In this document: positions 1 through 5,451 of the stretch, one piece after another
How positions within the stretch are numbered: position 1 is the stretch's first letter
How the letters are laid out: every line of letters begins with the position of its first letter
Origin: Acidobacteriota bacterium
GTDB taxonomy: Bacteria > Acidobacteriota > Vicinamibacteria > Vicinamibacterales > 2-12-FULL-66-21
Assembly: GCA_013362195.1 (NCBI GenBank)
Contig: JABFWM010000435.1
Coordinates: 1 to 6,023 of the forward strand
DNA: 6,023 bases
Reading direction: 5' to 3'
Translations under genes and position numbers: made by a program
The notes under the pieces: model-generated
Told to the model about the DNA's origin: nothing
Seen by the model: only the letters and a program-made list of their open reading frames with translations
Database searches by the model: none

Positions 1-2
1 CG

Positions 3-1025
3 AGCTCCGGCACGGGCGCGGCGAGCGCGGCGAATCTCGCGGCGATCGGCGTCGGCTCGGAGACGGACGGATCGATCGTGTGCCCCTCGTCCGCGAATGG
101 CCTCGTCGGCATCAAGCCGACGCTCGGCCTCGTCAGCCGCACCGGCATCGTGCCGATTGCCCACAGCCAGGACACGGCCGGTCCGATGGCGCGGACGGTT
201 GCCGACGCGGCGCTGCTGCTGGCGGCGATGAGCGGCGTCGATGCCGCCGACGCCGCGTCGCAGGGCCGCGCGCCGCACGTCGTGCGCGATTACGCCGCGT
301 CGCTGGACGCCGGGGCCCTGAAGGGCGCGCGGATCGGCGTCGCCCGCAAGCAGTACTTCGGATACAGCCCGGCAACCGACGCGCTCATCGAGCGCGCGAT
401 TGCCGATCTCGAGGCGCAGGGTGCGACGATCGTCGATCCCGCGAACATTCCCACGGCGTCGAAAATGGACGCGTGCGAGAACGAGGTGCTGCTCTACGAG
501 TTCAAGTCCGATATCGACGCCTACCTCGCGTCGCGCCCGTCCGCCCGCGTGCGCACCCTCGCGGATCTGATCGCGTTCAACGAGCGCGAGAACGACCGCG
601 AGATGCCGTTCTTCGGGCAGGAGCTGTTCGTGCAGGCGCAGAAGAAAGGACCGCTGACGACGCCCGCGTACCGCGCGGCGCTGACGAAGTGCCGCGCGCT
701 CGCCCGCGCGCAGGGCATCGACCTCGTCATGCGCCAGCACCGGCTCGACGCGCTGATCGCGCCAACCGGCGCGCCGGCGTGGACCACGGATCTCGTCAAC
801 GGCGATCATTTCCTCGGCGCGAGCTCGACGCCGGCGGCGGTTGCCGGCTATCCAAGCATCACCGTGCCCGCGGGCGACGTGCGCGGGTTGCCGGTCGGCC
901 TCGCGTTCATCGGCCGCGCCTGGTCCGAGCCGCGGCTCATCGCGCTGGCCTATGCCTACGAGCAGGCGACGAAGCATCGCAAACCGCCGACGTTCGCGGA
1001 GCACGTCGACCTGAGTGGCAAGTAG
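3..1025 (+). CDS. Amidase-signature family hydrolase, peptide-amidase-like (5' end cut by window edge)
   Basis: The frame is open from the first bases of the window to TAG at 1023-1025, so this is the C-terminal part (about 340 residues) of a larger protein. It opens inside the amidase-signature serine/glycine stretch (SSGTGAAS), followed by ETDGSIVCPSS, whose Ser (codon 72-74) is the expected nucleophile. By the family's 24-residue spacing the cis-Ser codon straddles the left edge, and the catalytic Lys lies outside the window. NGLVGIKPT, GLVSRTG, SQDTAGPMARTVADAA, YEFKSDI, FGQELF and the C-terminal AVAGYPSITVPAG and GLPVGLAF blocks match peptide amidases such as the Stenotrophomonas enzyme more closely than GatA. 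Enzymes of this family hydrolyse carboxamide bonds, here perhaps C-terminal peptide amides. Any signal peptide would be upstream of the window. The family call is firm; the substrate is inferred. The ATG/GTG codons near 78 are internal. Confidence 0.93.
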   Translation, partial: SSGTGAASAANLAAIGVGSETDGSIVCPSSANGLVGIKPTLGLVSRTGIVPIAHSQDTAGPMARTVADAALLLAAMSGVDAADAASQGRAPHVVRDYAASLDAGALKGARIGVARKQYFGYSPATDALIERAIADLEAQGATIVDPANIPTASKMDACENEVLLYEFKSDIDAYLASRPSARVRTLADLIAFNERENDREMPFFGQELFVQAQKKGPLTTPAYRAALTKCRALARAQGIDLVMRQHRLDALIAPTGAPAWTTDLVNGDHFLGASSTPAAVAGYPSITVPAGDVRGLPVGLAFIGRAWSEPRLIALAYAYEQATKHRKPPTFAEHVDLSGK

Positions 1026-1035
1026 GTCGCGGCGA

Positions 1036-1050
1036 TCCATCACGGATGGA
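1036..1050. repeat. Small inverted repeat after the amidase gene
   Basis: TCCATC at 1036-1041 and GATGGA at 1045-1050 are perfect reverse complements around a 3-base loop, 10 bases after the amidase stop codon. No T-run follows, so it is not a canonical intrinsic terminator. It may help end or stabilise the amidase transcript, but a six-base stem can arise by chance. Confidence 0.3.
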
Positions 1051-1070
1051 CCCCGATGACAACATATCCA

Positions 1071-1104
1071 TGTAGGGCGGGTCTTCAGACCCGCCGCATG
1101 GCGG
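1071..1104. repeat. REP-like GC-rich palindrome
   Basis: GGCGGGTCT (1076-1084) and AGACCCGCC (1087-1095) are perfect 9-base inverted arms separated by TC. In RNA this would be an 8-bp stem with a TTCA loop. CCGCC (1091-1095) can also pair with GGCGG (1100-1104) across GCAT, so two alternative stems share an arm. The element is preceded by TGTAGGG and has no T-tract. The layout resembles short dispersed palindromes seen between genes in GC-rich genomes. A role as transcript 3' end for the amidase gene is also possible. Only one copy is present in this window, so repeat status is inferred. Confidence 0.45.
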
Positions 1105-1175
1105 ATCGAGAACGCACGGCCGGCAACGGGCCGTCCGCGTTCGCGAGGCTGCGGCCGGCAGGCCAGCCAGCAATC

Positions 1176-1184
1176 TGCGACAAT
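1176..1184 (+). promoter_or_regulatory. Possible extended -10 promoter element for tRNA-Leu
   Basis: TGCGACAAT has a TG extension followed by GACAAT, a 4/6 match to TATAAT that includes the conserved second A and final T. It ends 9 bases before the mature tRNA 5' end, which would place transcription start at about 1190, typical for a tRNA with a very short leader. No recognisable -35 box lies upstream, so the call is tentative. Confidence 0.35.
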
Positions 1185-1193
1185 CGAAGCGGC

Positions 1194-1280
1194 GCCGGGG
1201 TGGCGGAACTGGCAGACGCATCGGACTTAAAATCCGAAGTCCCCACAAGGGACGTGCGGGTTCGATTCCCGCCCCCGGCA
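1194..1280 (+). tRNA. tRNA-Leu (anticodon UAA)
   Basis: This is a complete 87-base class II tRNA that reads UUA (and by wobble UUG) leucine codons. The acceptor stem GCCGGGG (1194-1200) pairs perfectly with CCCCGGC (1273-1279), followed by discriminator A1280, as expected for leucine. The anticodon arm is TCGGA / CTTAAAA / TCCGA (1221-1237), with anticodon TAA at 1228-1230. The long variable arm has a perfect stem, GTCCC (1239-1243) with GGGAC (1249-1253), around CACAA. The T arm is GCGGG / TTCGATT / CCCGC (1256-1272). The bases after A1280 are CCCA, so the CCA tail is not encoded and must be added after transcription. No integrase or duplicated tRNA end suggests use as an integration site. 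Confidence 0.97.
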
Positions 1281-1323
1281 CCCACGCGCCACCATTCGCT
1301 GCGATTTCGCGGGCGCTCGCACG

Positions 1324-1340
1324 GTGCCGGAACCCGGCAC
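1324..1340 (+). terminator. GC-rich hairpin downstream of tRNA-Leu, possible terminator without U-tract
   Basis: GTGCCGG (1324-1330) and CCGGCAC (1334-1340) form a perfect 7-bp stem with loop AAC, 44 bases after the tRNA. No T-run follows, so intrinsic termination in the classical form is not supported. It may be a processing barrier or a weak terminator. CCCGGCAC at 1333-1340 repeats the tRNA 3' end at 1274-1281 exactly. Confidence 0.35.
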
Positions 1341-1395
1341 GATGCGGGGATCGACGTAGGCAGGAGCGACGACTTCCGCTACGCTCTCGGGCGCG

Positions 1396-1401
1396 GGAGG
1401 T
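1396..1401 (+). promoter_or_regulatory. Strong Shine-Dalgarno GGAGGT for the 21-codon ORF
   Basis: GGAGGT is a perfect complement to the anti-Shine-Dalgarno core. GGAGG ends 5 bases before the ATG at 1406. The downstream membrane-protein start at 1471 has no such site. This ribosome site therefore probably serves the small ORF directly and the membrane-protein gene by coupling. Confidence 0.65.
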
Positions 1402-1405
1402 CACG

Positions 1406-1471
1406 ATGGCTGACACCGTCCAGGAATACACCGGGCGCACGTTGATGCCCGACGGCGCGCGCGCCGGCTGA
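1406..1471 (+). CDS. Small 21-codon ORF overlapping the membrane-protein start (possible leader peptide)
   Basis: ATG at 1406 follows a perfect GGAGGT site at optimal distance and runs 21 codons to TGA at 1469-1471. The final A of that stop is the first base of the next gene's ATG (TGATG overlap). The peptide begins MADTVQEYTG and ends in GARAG. It has no membrane segment, Cys pair or run of one amino acid suggesting attenuation. The membrane-protein ATG has no Shine-Dalgarno of its own, and no alternative start exists in its frame back to the stop codon at 1411. Ribosomes ending the small ORF would be well placed to restart there. I infer translational coupling. Whether the peptide itself has a function is unknown, and it could be a remnant of a longer frameshifted gene. 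Confidence 0.5.
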   Translation: MADTVQEYTGRTLMPDGARAG

Positions 1472-2757
1472 TGACCGACCGTCGCTGGGCCGCGCTGACG
1501 ATCGGGCTGGCGGCCGTCGCGCTGCTGCTGCTCTTCACGCTGACGCCCCACGCCGTCACCGGCGACGCGCGCGTCCGCTTCCTCAAACTCGACGCGCTGC
1601 TGCACGAAGGCGCGATCAAGCCCGAGCCGTACTCGTTCGTCGGGCCGCTGTTCGCGTCGCCATTGTGGCTGTTCGGCAGCACGCGCGTGTGGTGGGTCGG
1701 GCGCTTCAACGTGCTGGTGCTCGCCGCCGGCGTGATCGCGACGTGGTTCGGCCTCGCGCGCGCAGTGCCCCCGGCCGAGCGGGCGGCGGCGGCGCTCCTG
1801 CTCACCGCGTCGGGGATGCTCCCGAACGCCACCAACGATTTCTACGGCGAGATGTTCTCGACGATGACGGTGGGCGCCGGCCTGCTCGTCGTCTGGGTGC
1901 AGGGGCGATCGATCGGCTGGGTTCCCATCGCGCTCGGCGTCGCGAACACGCCGGCAACCGCCGTCGCGATGCTGTTCGCGGCGATCCACCGCGCCTGGGT
2001 TCGCCGCCGCGTCGACGGCTTCGTCGCACTCGCGTGCACGGCTGCGATCATCCTCCTTGAGAATCGCATCGTCCGCGGCGCGGTACTGAACTTCGGGTAC
2101 GCCGGAAATCACGGCGTCACGACCATGCTGCCGTTCTCCGGAATGCCCGGCTTCAGCTATCCCGTCCTGCTCGGGACCTTGTCGCTGCTGTTCTCCTTCG
2201 GCAAGGGCCTGCTGTTCTTCGCGCCGGCGCTGCTGCTGAGCGCTTACGCGCGCCGAGAGCGCCCCGCGCTCGCGCCGTTCCTCGACGCGTCGCTCGTATT
2301 CCTGGCGGGGCTCCTGATCGTCTACGGCCACTTCTGGTCCTGGTATGGAGGCTGGAGGTGGGGACCGCGCTACCTGCTGTTTGCCGCGTATCCGTCGTCG
2401 ATTGCGCTGGCTGTCGCGCTCGGATGCGCCGGCACGGCACGCATCGGCGCTGCGACGCTCCTCATCACGGTATGGACCGTCTGGGTTGGGGCGTCAGGCG
2501 TGGTGTTCGATCTGGGCGGGCTGGATGACTGCCTCGCGAACGGGTGGGCGCTCGAGCATCTCTGCTGGTATGTACCGGAGTATTCGCCGCTGCTGCGGCC
2601 CTTCGTGCTTCCGTCGCCGCCGCTCGCGGCCTGGCAGACGGCGTGGCTGTTGCTCGCCGCGCTGACGACCGCGCTGCTGGTCACGTCAGGGCCCGCGATC
2701 GAATCGGTCGCGGCCGCTGTCGTGCGCGCCGTGAAGTCGCGCGGCGGCGCGGCCTGA
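1471..2757 (+). CDS. Polytopic membrane protein, probable GT-C type (ArnT/PMT-like) glycosyltransferase
   Basis: This 428-residue protein has about ten hydrophobic helices, including roughly 7-24, 79-97, 104-118, 131-145, 149-171, 183-197, 230-260, 273-288, 301-345 and 387-405. The short N-terminus is followed by TM1 and then a loop with GDARVRF (31-37), where GT-C enzymes carry an acidic catalytic residue. NDFYGEMF (122-129) is a second acidic loop. FSFGKGLLFFAPALLL (241-256) and YGHFWSWYGGWRWGPRYLL (285-303) resemble blocks common in bacterial glycosyltransferase-39-like proteins. Such enzymes transfer a sugar from a polyprenyl-phosphate carrier to an acceptor on the outer face of the inner membrane. 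The gene is probably coupled to the small ORF before it and is 15 bases from the 95-aa gene after it. A nearby GT2 of the polyprenyl-phosphate-sugar type fits. Sugar and acceptor are unknown. It could instead be an uncharacterised membrane protein outside GT-C. Confidence 0.75.
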   Translation: MTDRRWAALTIGLAAVALLLLFTLTPHAVTGDARVRFLKLDALLHEGAIKPEPYSFVGPLFASPLWLFGSTRVWWVGRFNVLVLAAGVIATWFGLARAVPPAERAAAALLLTASGMLPNATNDFYGEMFSTMTVGAGLLVVWVQGRSIGWVPIALGVANTPATAVAMLFAAIHRAWVRRRVDGFVALACTAAIILLENRIVRGAVLNFGYAGNHGVTTMLPFSGMPGFSYPVLLGTLSLLFSFGKGLLFFAPALLLSAYARRERPALAPFLDASLVFLAGLLIVYGHFWSWYGGWRWGPRYLLFAAYPSSIALAVALGCAGTARIGAATLLITVWTVWVGASGVVFDLGGLDDCLANGWALEHLCWYVPEYSPLLRPFVLPSPPLAAWQTAWLLLAALTTALLVTSGPAIESVAAAVVRAVKSRGGAA

Positions 2758-2760
2758 GAC

Positions 2761-2766
2761 GAGGAG
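2761..2766 (+). promoter_or_regulatory. Ribosome binding site GAGGAG deciding the GTG start at 2773
   Basis: GAGGAG lies 6 bases before GTG 2773 and just after the membrane-protein stop codon. It is the reason for choosing this GTG start, and it suggests independent initiation within a shared transcript. Confidence 0.6.
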
Positions 2767-2772
2767 AACACC

Positions 2773-3060
2773 GTGACGCTGGATCAGTTCAAAGAGACGC
2801 TGACCGCATCATCCACCCCGAAGGTCGCGCCTGCGCTGGTTGCCCTGTGGCACGACGCACGTGGTGACTGGGCCGCGGCGCACAACGCCGCGCAGGACAT
2901 CGACGATGAGACCGGCTCGTGGGTGCACGCGTACCTCCACCGCAAAGAGGGCGATCACGCCAACGCCGGGTACTGGTATCGGCGTGCGCGCAAGCCCGCC
3001 TGCTCCGGCAGCCTCGAATCGGAATGGGACGCCATCGCCAGCGCGCTGCTCGCGTCCTGA
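2773..3060 (+). CDS. Conserved 95-aa protein of unknown function, TPR/helical-repeat-like
   Basis: This is a soluble 95-residue protein with a GTG start behind GAGGAG. It has no signal peptide or membrane segment. From residue 20 it reads as paired amphipathic helices: ALVALWHDARGDWAAAHNAA (21-40), then GSWVHAYLHRKEGDHANAGY (48-67), then WYRRA (68-72). The W/A/G-D pattern (GDW at 31-33, HRKEGD at 56-61, YWYRRA at 67-72) resembles a pair of tetratricopeptide-like repeats. I recognise the HAYLHRKEGD block from small conserved proteins in Acidobacteriota and Bacteroidota, but I know no assigned function. It starts 15 bases after the glycosyltransferase-like gene, so the two are probably co-transcribed. 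A protein-protein interaction role is a guess from the fold. C77 is the only Cys. The gene call is firm; the function is unknown. Confidence 0.85.
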   Translation: MTLDQFKETLTASSTPKVAPALVALWHDARGDWAAAHNAAQDIDDETGSWVHAYLHRKEGDHANAGYWYRRARKPACSGSLESEWDAIASALLAS

Positions 3061-3282
3061 ACGACGCGTGAACCGCGCACGCCTCGTGAACCGCGCGCGA
3101 GCGGCGCAACCGGACCGTCACGCGTTCTCGATAACGGAGCGAGCGGGTAACCGCCGGTCGATGATGGGCGCTCCGAGCCGAATCAGCGCGTCGCCGCGCG
3201 TGATACGCTCGACAGGCTGTGATCGGCGAACGGTGCGGCGCCGCCAGGAACGCCGCGCTGCTGCTTCGCTCACGACCACCTG
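3061..3282 (+). other. Intergenic region between the 95-aa gene and the GT2-methyltransferase gene
   Basis: This 222-base gap holds no credible gene; open frames crossing it are Arg-rich shadows. CGCGTC (3051-3056) and GACGCG (3063-3068) form a 6-bp hairpin over the upstream stop codon with no T-tract after it. CGTGAACCGCGC occurs twice (3067-3078 and 3085-3096), a local duplication with an 18-base period. A tentative -10 element lies at 3201-3209. The length suggests the GT2-methyltransferase gene is transcribed separately from the genes before it. Confidence 0.5.
3201..3209 (+). promoter_or_regulatory. Tentative extended -10 element upstream of the GT2-methyltransferase gene
   Basis: TGATACGCT has a TG extension plus TACGCT, which keeps the first T, second A and last T of TATAAT. 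Transcription would start near 3216, giving a 5' leader of about 67 bases. No -35 match is visible. Such a motif is short enough to occur by chance. Confidence 0.25.
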
Positions 3283-4722
3283 ATGCCCACGTCTGCTCCC
3301 CGCCTGCTGAGCGTGCTGATGCCCGTCTACAACGAGGCGCGCACCCTTCGCACCATCGTCGCGCGCGTGCTCGCCAGCCCCGTCGATCTGCCCATGGAAC
3401 TCGTCTGCGTGGACGATGGCAGCCGCGATCGTTCGGTGGAGATCCTCGAGGAGCTTGCGGCCGCCGACTCCCGCATTCGCATCGTCCGTCAACCGCGCAA
3501 CATGGGCAAGGGCGCGGCGATCCGGCGCGCCATTCAGGAGATGCGCGGCGACGTCGGCCTCATTCAGGATGCGGACCTCGAGTACGACCCGGCGGACTAT
3601 CCCGCGCTGCTCGCGCCGATCCTGCAGGGCAAGGCAGACGCCGTGTTCGGATCGCGCTTTGCCGCGGCGTCGCAGCGCAAGGTGCTGCTGTACTGGCACG
3701 GCGTCGCCAATCGCGTCCTCACCTGGATGACCAACGTGCTGAACGACATCAACCTGACCGACATGGAAACCTGCTACAAGGCGGTCCGGGCGGATGTGTT
3801 GAAGCAGACGCCGCTCAAGAGCGATCGCTTCGGCATCGAGCCGGAGCTCACGACCCGGCTCGCGCAGTGGAACGTGCGGCTCTACGAGGTGCCGATCAGC
3901 TATCACGGGCGGACGGTCGCGGAAGGCAAGAAGATCGGCTGGAGGGACGCGGTGTCGGCGGTCTGGAGCTTGATCAAGTTCCGTTTTCTCGACGATCGCT
4001 TCACGACCCACGACGGCTATTACGTGCTGCAAAGCATGCGGCGCGCCCGCGGCCTGAACCGGTGGATCCTCGAGCAGTTCCGGCCATATGTCGGGCAGCG
4101 CGTGCTCGAAGCGGGGTGCGGCATCGGCAATTTCACCGAGCTGCTCCTCGATCGCGAGCGCCTCATCTGCGTGGACAACGATCCGCTGTACGTGGAGATG
4201 CTGAACTGGCGTCTCGGACACCTCGAGAACGTCGCGGCGCTGCAGTTCGATCTCGCAGACCTCCCCGGCTACGAGCGTCTCGCGCCGGAAGGGATCGACA
4301 CGATTGTCTGCCTCAACGTGCTCGAACACATCGCGCCCGACGAACAGGTGCTGCGGGCGTATTTCGACCTGCTCGTGCCGGGCGGGCACGCGATCATCCT
4401 CGTCCCCGCACATCCGTCGCTCTACAGCCCGTGCGACGAGGCGCTCGGCCACGAGCGGCGGTATACACGTATCGAGCTGCACACGAAGATGCAGAACGCC
4501 GGCTTCGAGGTCGTGAGCCTCGAAGAGTTCAACCGGCTGGGCGTGCCCGGCTGGTGGATGAACAGGAAACTGGGCCGCCGCGATTTGAATCCACGGCAGA
4601 TGCGCGCGTTCGAATGGCTGCTGCCGATCGCGAAAGGAATGGAAGCGCTGAAAATCGGACCGGGCCTCAGCCTGATCGGCGTCGGTCGGCGTCCGGGCTT
4701 GAACGTAGACAGTAGACAGTAG
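3283..4722 (+). CDS. Bifunctional GT2 glycosyltransferase / class I SAM-dependent methyltransferase
   Basis: This is a 479-residue fusion. Residues 8-235 are a GT2 (GT-A fold) domain of the DPM1/polyprenyl-phosphate-sugar-synthase type: MPVYNEA (13-19), VDDGSRD (43-49), NMGKGAAIR (73-81), metal-binding DAD (96-98) with YDP after it, GSRF (123-126), METCYK (161-166) and FGIEPE (183-188). Residues 245-479 are a Rossmann methyltransferase: SAM-binding VLEAGCGIGNF (274-284), acidic VDND (297-300), NVLEHI (345-350) and LVPGGHAIILVP (364-375). No transmembrane helix is visible, unlike GT2 enzymes with C-terminal membrane anchors. It would charge a lipid carrier or other acceptor with a nucleotide-linked sugar; the methyltransferase target is unknown. 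The same two-domain order is known elsewhere as an annotated bifunctional family. ATG 3283 is the only usual start codon after the in-frame stop at 3220, and it lacks a Shine-Dalgarno. The C-terminal codons fall in a 7-base repeat. Confidence 0.93.
   Translation: MPTSAPRLLSVLMPVYNEARTLRTIVARVLASPVDLPMELVCVDDGSRDRSVEILEELAAADSRIRIVRQPRNMGKGAAIRRAIQEMRGDVGLIQDADLEYDPADYPALLAPILQGKADAVFGSRFAAASQRKVLLYWHGVANRVLTWMTNVLNDINLTDMETCYKAVRADVLKQTPLKSDRFGIEPELTTRLAQWNVRLYEVPISYHGRTVAEGKKIGWRDAVSAVWSLIKFRFLDDRFTTHDGYYVLQSMRRARGLNRWILEQFRPYVGQRVLEAGCGIGNFTELLLDRERLICVDNDPLYVEMLNWRLGHLENVAALQFDLADLPGYERLAPEGIDTIVCLNVLEHIAPDEQVLRAYFDLLVPGGHAIILVPAHPSLYSPCDEALGHERRYTRIELHTKMQNAGFEVVSLEEFNRLGVPGWWMNRKLGRRDLNPRQMRAFEWLLPIAKGMEALKIGPGLSLIGVGRRPGLNVDSRQ
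4705..4722 (+). repeat. Heptanucleotide tandem repeat containing the stop codon
   Basis: GTAGACA occurs at 4705-4711 and 4712-4718, followed by a partial GTAG at 4719-4722, and the last TAG is the stop codon of the GT2-methyltransferase. Seven is not a multiple of three, so gain or loss of one unit would change the frame at the C-terminus (currently VDSRQ). The repeat probably lies beyond the conserved methyltransferase domain. Confidence 0.6.
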
Positions 4723-4741
4723 GCCGGCAGCCTTCAGTCCC

Positions 4742-5377
4742 TCATGCGTCCCCGCCGCCGGAGCCGCGGAACTGATCGTCCTCTTCCGCAAACAGGACGT
4801 TGAAGCTGGTGAGCGAGCCGTAGCAGCCGGTGATGTAGCCCTGCAGCTTGACCTTCACGTCTTCCGGCATGTCGAGCGAGTTGACCTGCTGTTCCAGCGT
4901 GCGCAGCCGGTTCCGCACCATCACCACCTTGTGGAAGAACGTCTCGATCGGCCACGTCTTTTCCTGCAGGCCCGGCGTGCCGGGGCGCAGGACGAGCGTG
5001 CCGTTCCGCCATTTGTCGGCCGGCACGGCCGCGGTCAGGCCGGTCTCTTCGCGAATGACGCGCCGCAGGAGCATCTCGAGATCCACGTCGCTGATCCTTT
5101 CTCGATCGCCGACCAGAGGAAACACCTCGCGCGCCGGGCGTGACGACGCGCGGGAGGAGGGAGGTGCGCCGCTCGAGGCCACCGCGCCCGCGGCCACGCT
5201 CGCCGCGGCTATGCGCGGTCCGCCACGATAATTGTGCTCGCTGCCGCAGTAGCCGCACGAGACGCGGATGGGGGCGCCGTCGGCGTCGGCGGCAACGACC
5301 GTGTGCATGCGGTCGGTCTTGCACACGCGGCAACTGTCTTCGAGGCTGTCCCCGGCGCGGTAGCGGCGCTCGGCCAT
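4742..5377 (-). CDS. Zinc-ribbon domain protein of unknown function
   Basis: This 211-residue protein starts at ATG (complement of 5375-5377) and ends at TGA (4742-4744). Residues 1-50 contain two CxxC pairs, C16-x2-C19 and C41-x2-C44, in the contexts CRVCKTDRMH and CGYCGSEHNYRGG, a treble-clef or zinc-ribbon pattern expected to bind one zinc ion. Residues 55-82 are an Ala/Ser/Pro-rich linker. Residues 95-205 form a conserved-looking, largely helical domain: DVDLEMLLRRVIRE (97-110), DKWRNGTLVLRPG (121-133), then a heptad-like helix from PIETFFHK (143-150) to LEQQV (161-165), then YITGCYGSLTSFNVLF (181-196). I recall similar zinc-ribbon proteins in acidobacterial genomes but know no function. 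Nucleic-acid or protein binding would fit the ribbon. The frame reads open far upstream, but the similarity to a real protein begins at this ATG. It lies 74 bases after pdxH. Confidence 0.85.
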   Translation of the reverse strand: MAERRYRAGDSLEDSCRVCKTDRMHTVVAADADGAPIRVSCGYCGSEHNYRGGPRIAAASVAAGAVASSGAPPSSRASSRPAREVFPLVGDRERISDVDLEMLLRRVIREETGLTAAVPADKWRNGTLVLRPGTPGLQEKTWPIETFFHKVVMVRNRLRTLEQQVNSLDMPEDVKVKLQGYITGCYGSLTSFNVLFAEEDDQFRGSGGGDA

Positions 5378-5383
5378 CCCGTC

Positions 5384-5389
5384 ATCATA
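5384..5389 (-). promoter_or_regulatory. TATGAT -10 element placing transcription start at the ATG (leaderless)
   Basis: On the minus strand TATGAT (5/6 match to TATAAT) ends 6 bases before the ATG of the zinc-ribbon gene, so transcription should begin at or next to the A of the start codon. There is no Shine-Dalgarno in those 6 bases (GACGGG). This spacing is the signature of leaderless mRNAs. No -35 match is seen at 16-18 bases upstream. It implies the gene has its own promoter in the gap after pdxH. Confidence 0.5.
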
Positions 5390-5451
5390 CCGAAACACTC
5401 CGACGGCGCTGGAGTACGGCGCGGCACGTCGGCCATGCGGACGTCGAACGA

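Noticed and set aside
1194..1283. tRNA-Leu as an integration site for a genomic island
   Set aside because: There is no integrase gene and no long repeat of the tRNA 3' end in the window. The flanking genes look chromosomal.
1056..1445. A plus-strand open frame running through the tRNA gene
   Set aside because: A third of it is translated tRNA sequence and the rest is Arg-rich. The tRNA fold is unambiguous.
937..2331. A 464-codon minus-strand open frame
   Set aside because: It crosses the amidase end, the tRNA and the membrane-protein gene, and encodes a low-complexity Arg/Glu/Gln-rich product with no recognisable domain. It is an antisense shadow.
3067..3096. Two copies of CGTGAACCGCGC considered as a CRISPR or iteron seed
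   Set aside because: Only two copies with a 6-base separation, no further units and no associated genes. It is a simple local duplication.
3118..4791. A 557-codon open frame on the minus strand, opposite the GT2-methyltransferase gene
   Set aside because: It mirrors the coding strand of a gene with clear GT2 and SAM motifs on both halves. Its own product is rich in Arg, His, Glu and Val without domain-like blocks, as expected from antisense reading of GC-rich codons.
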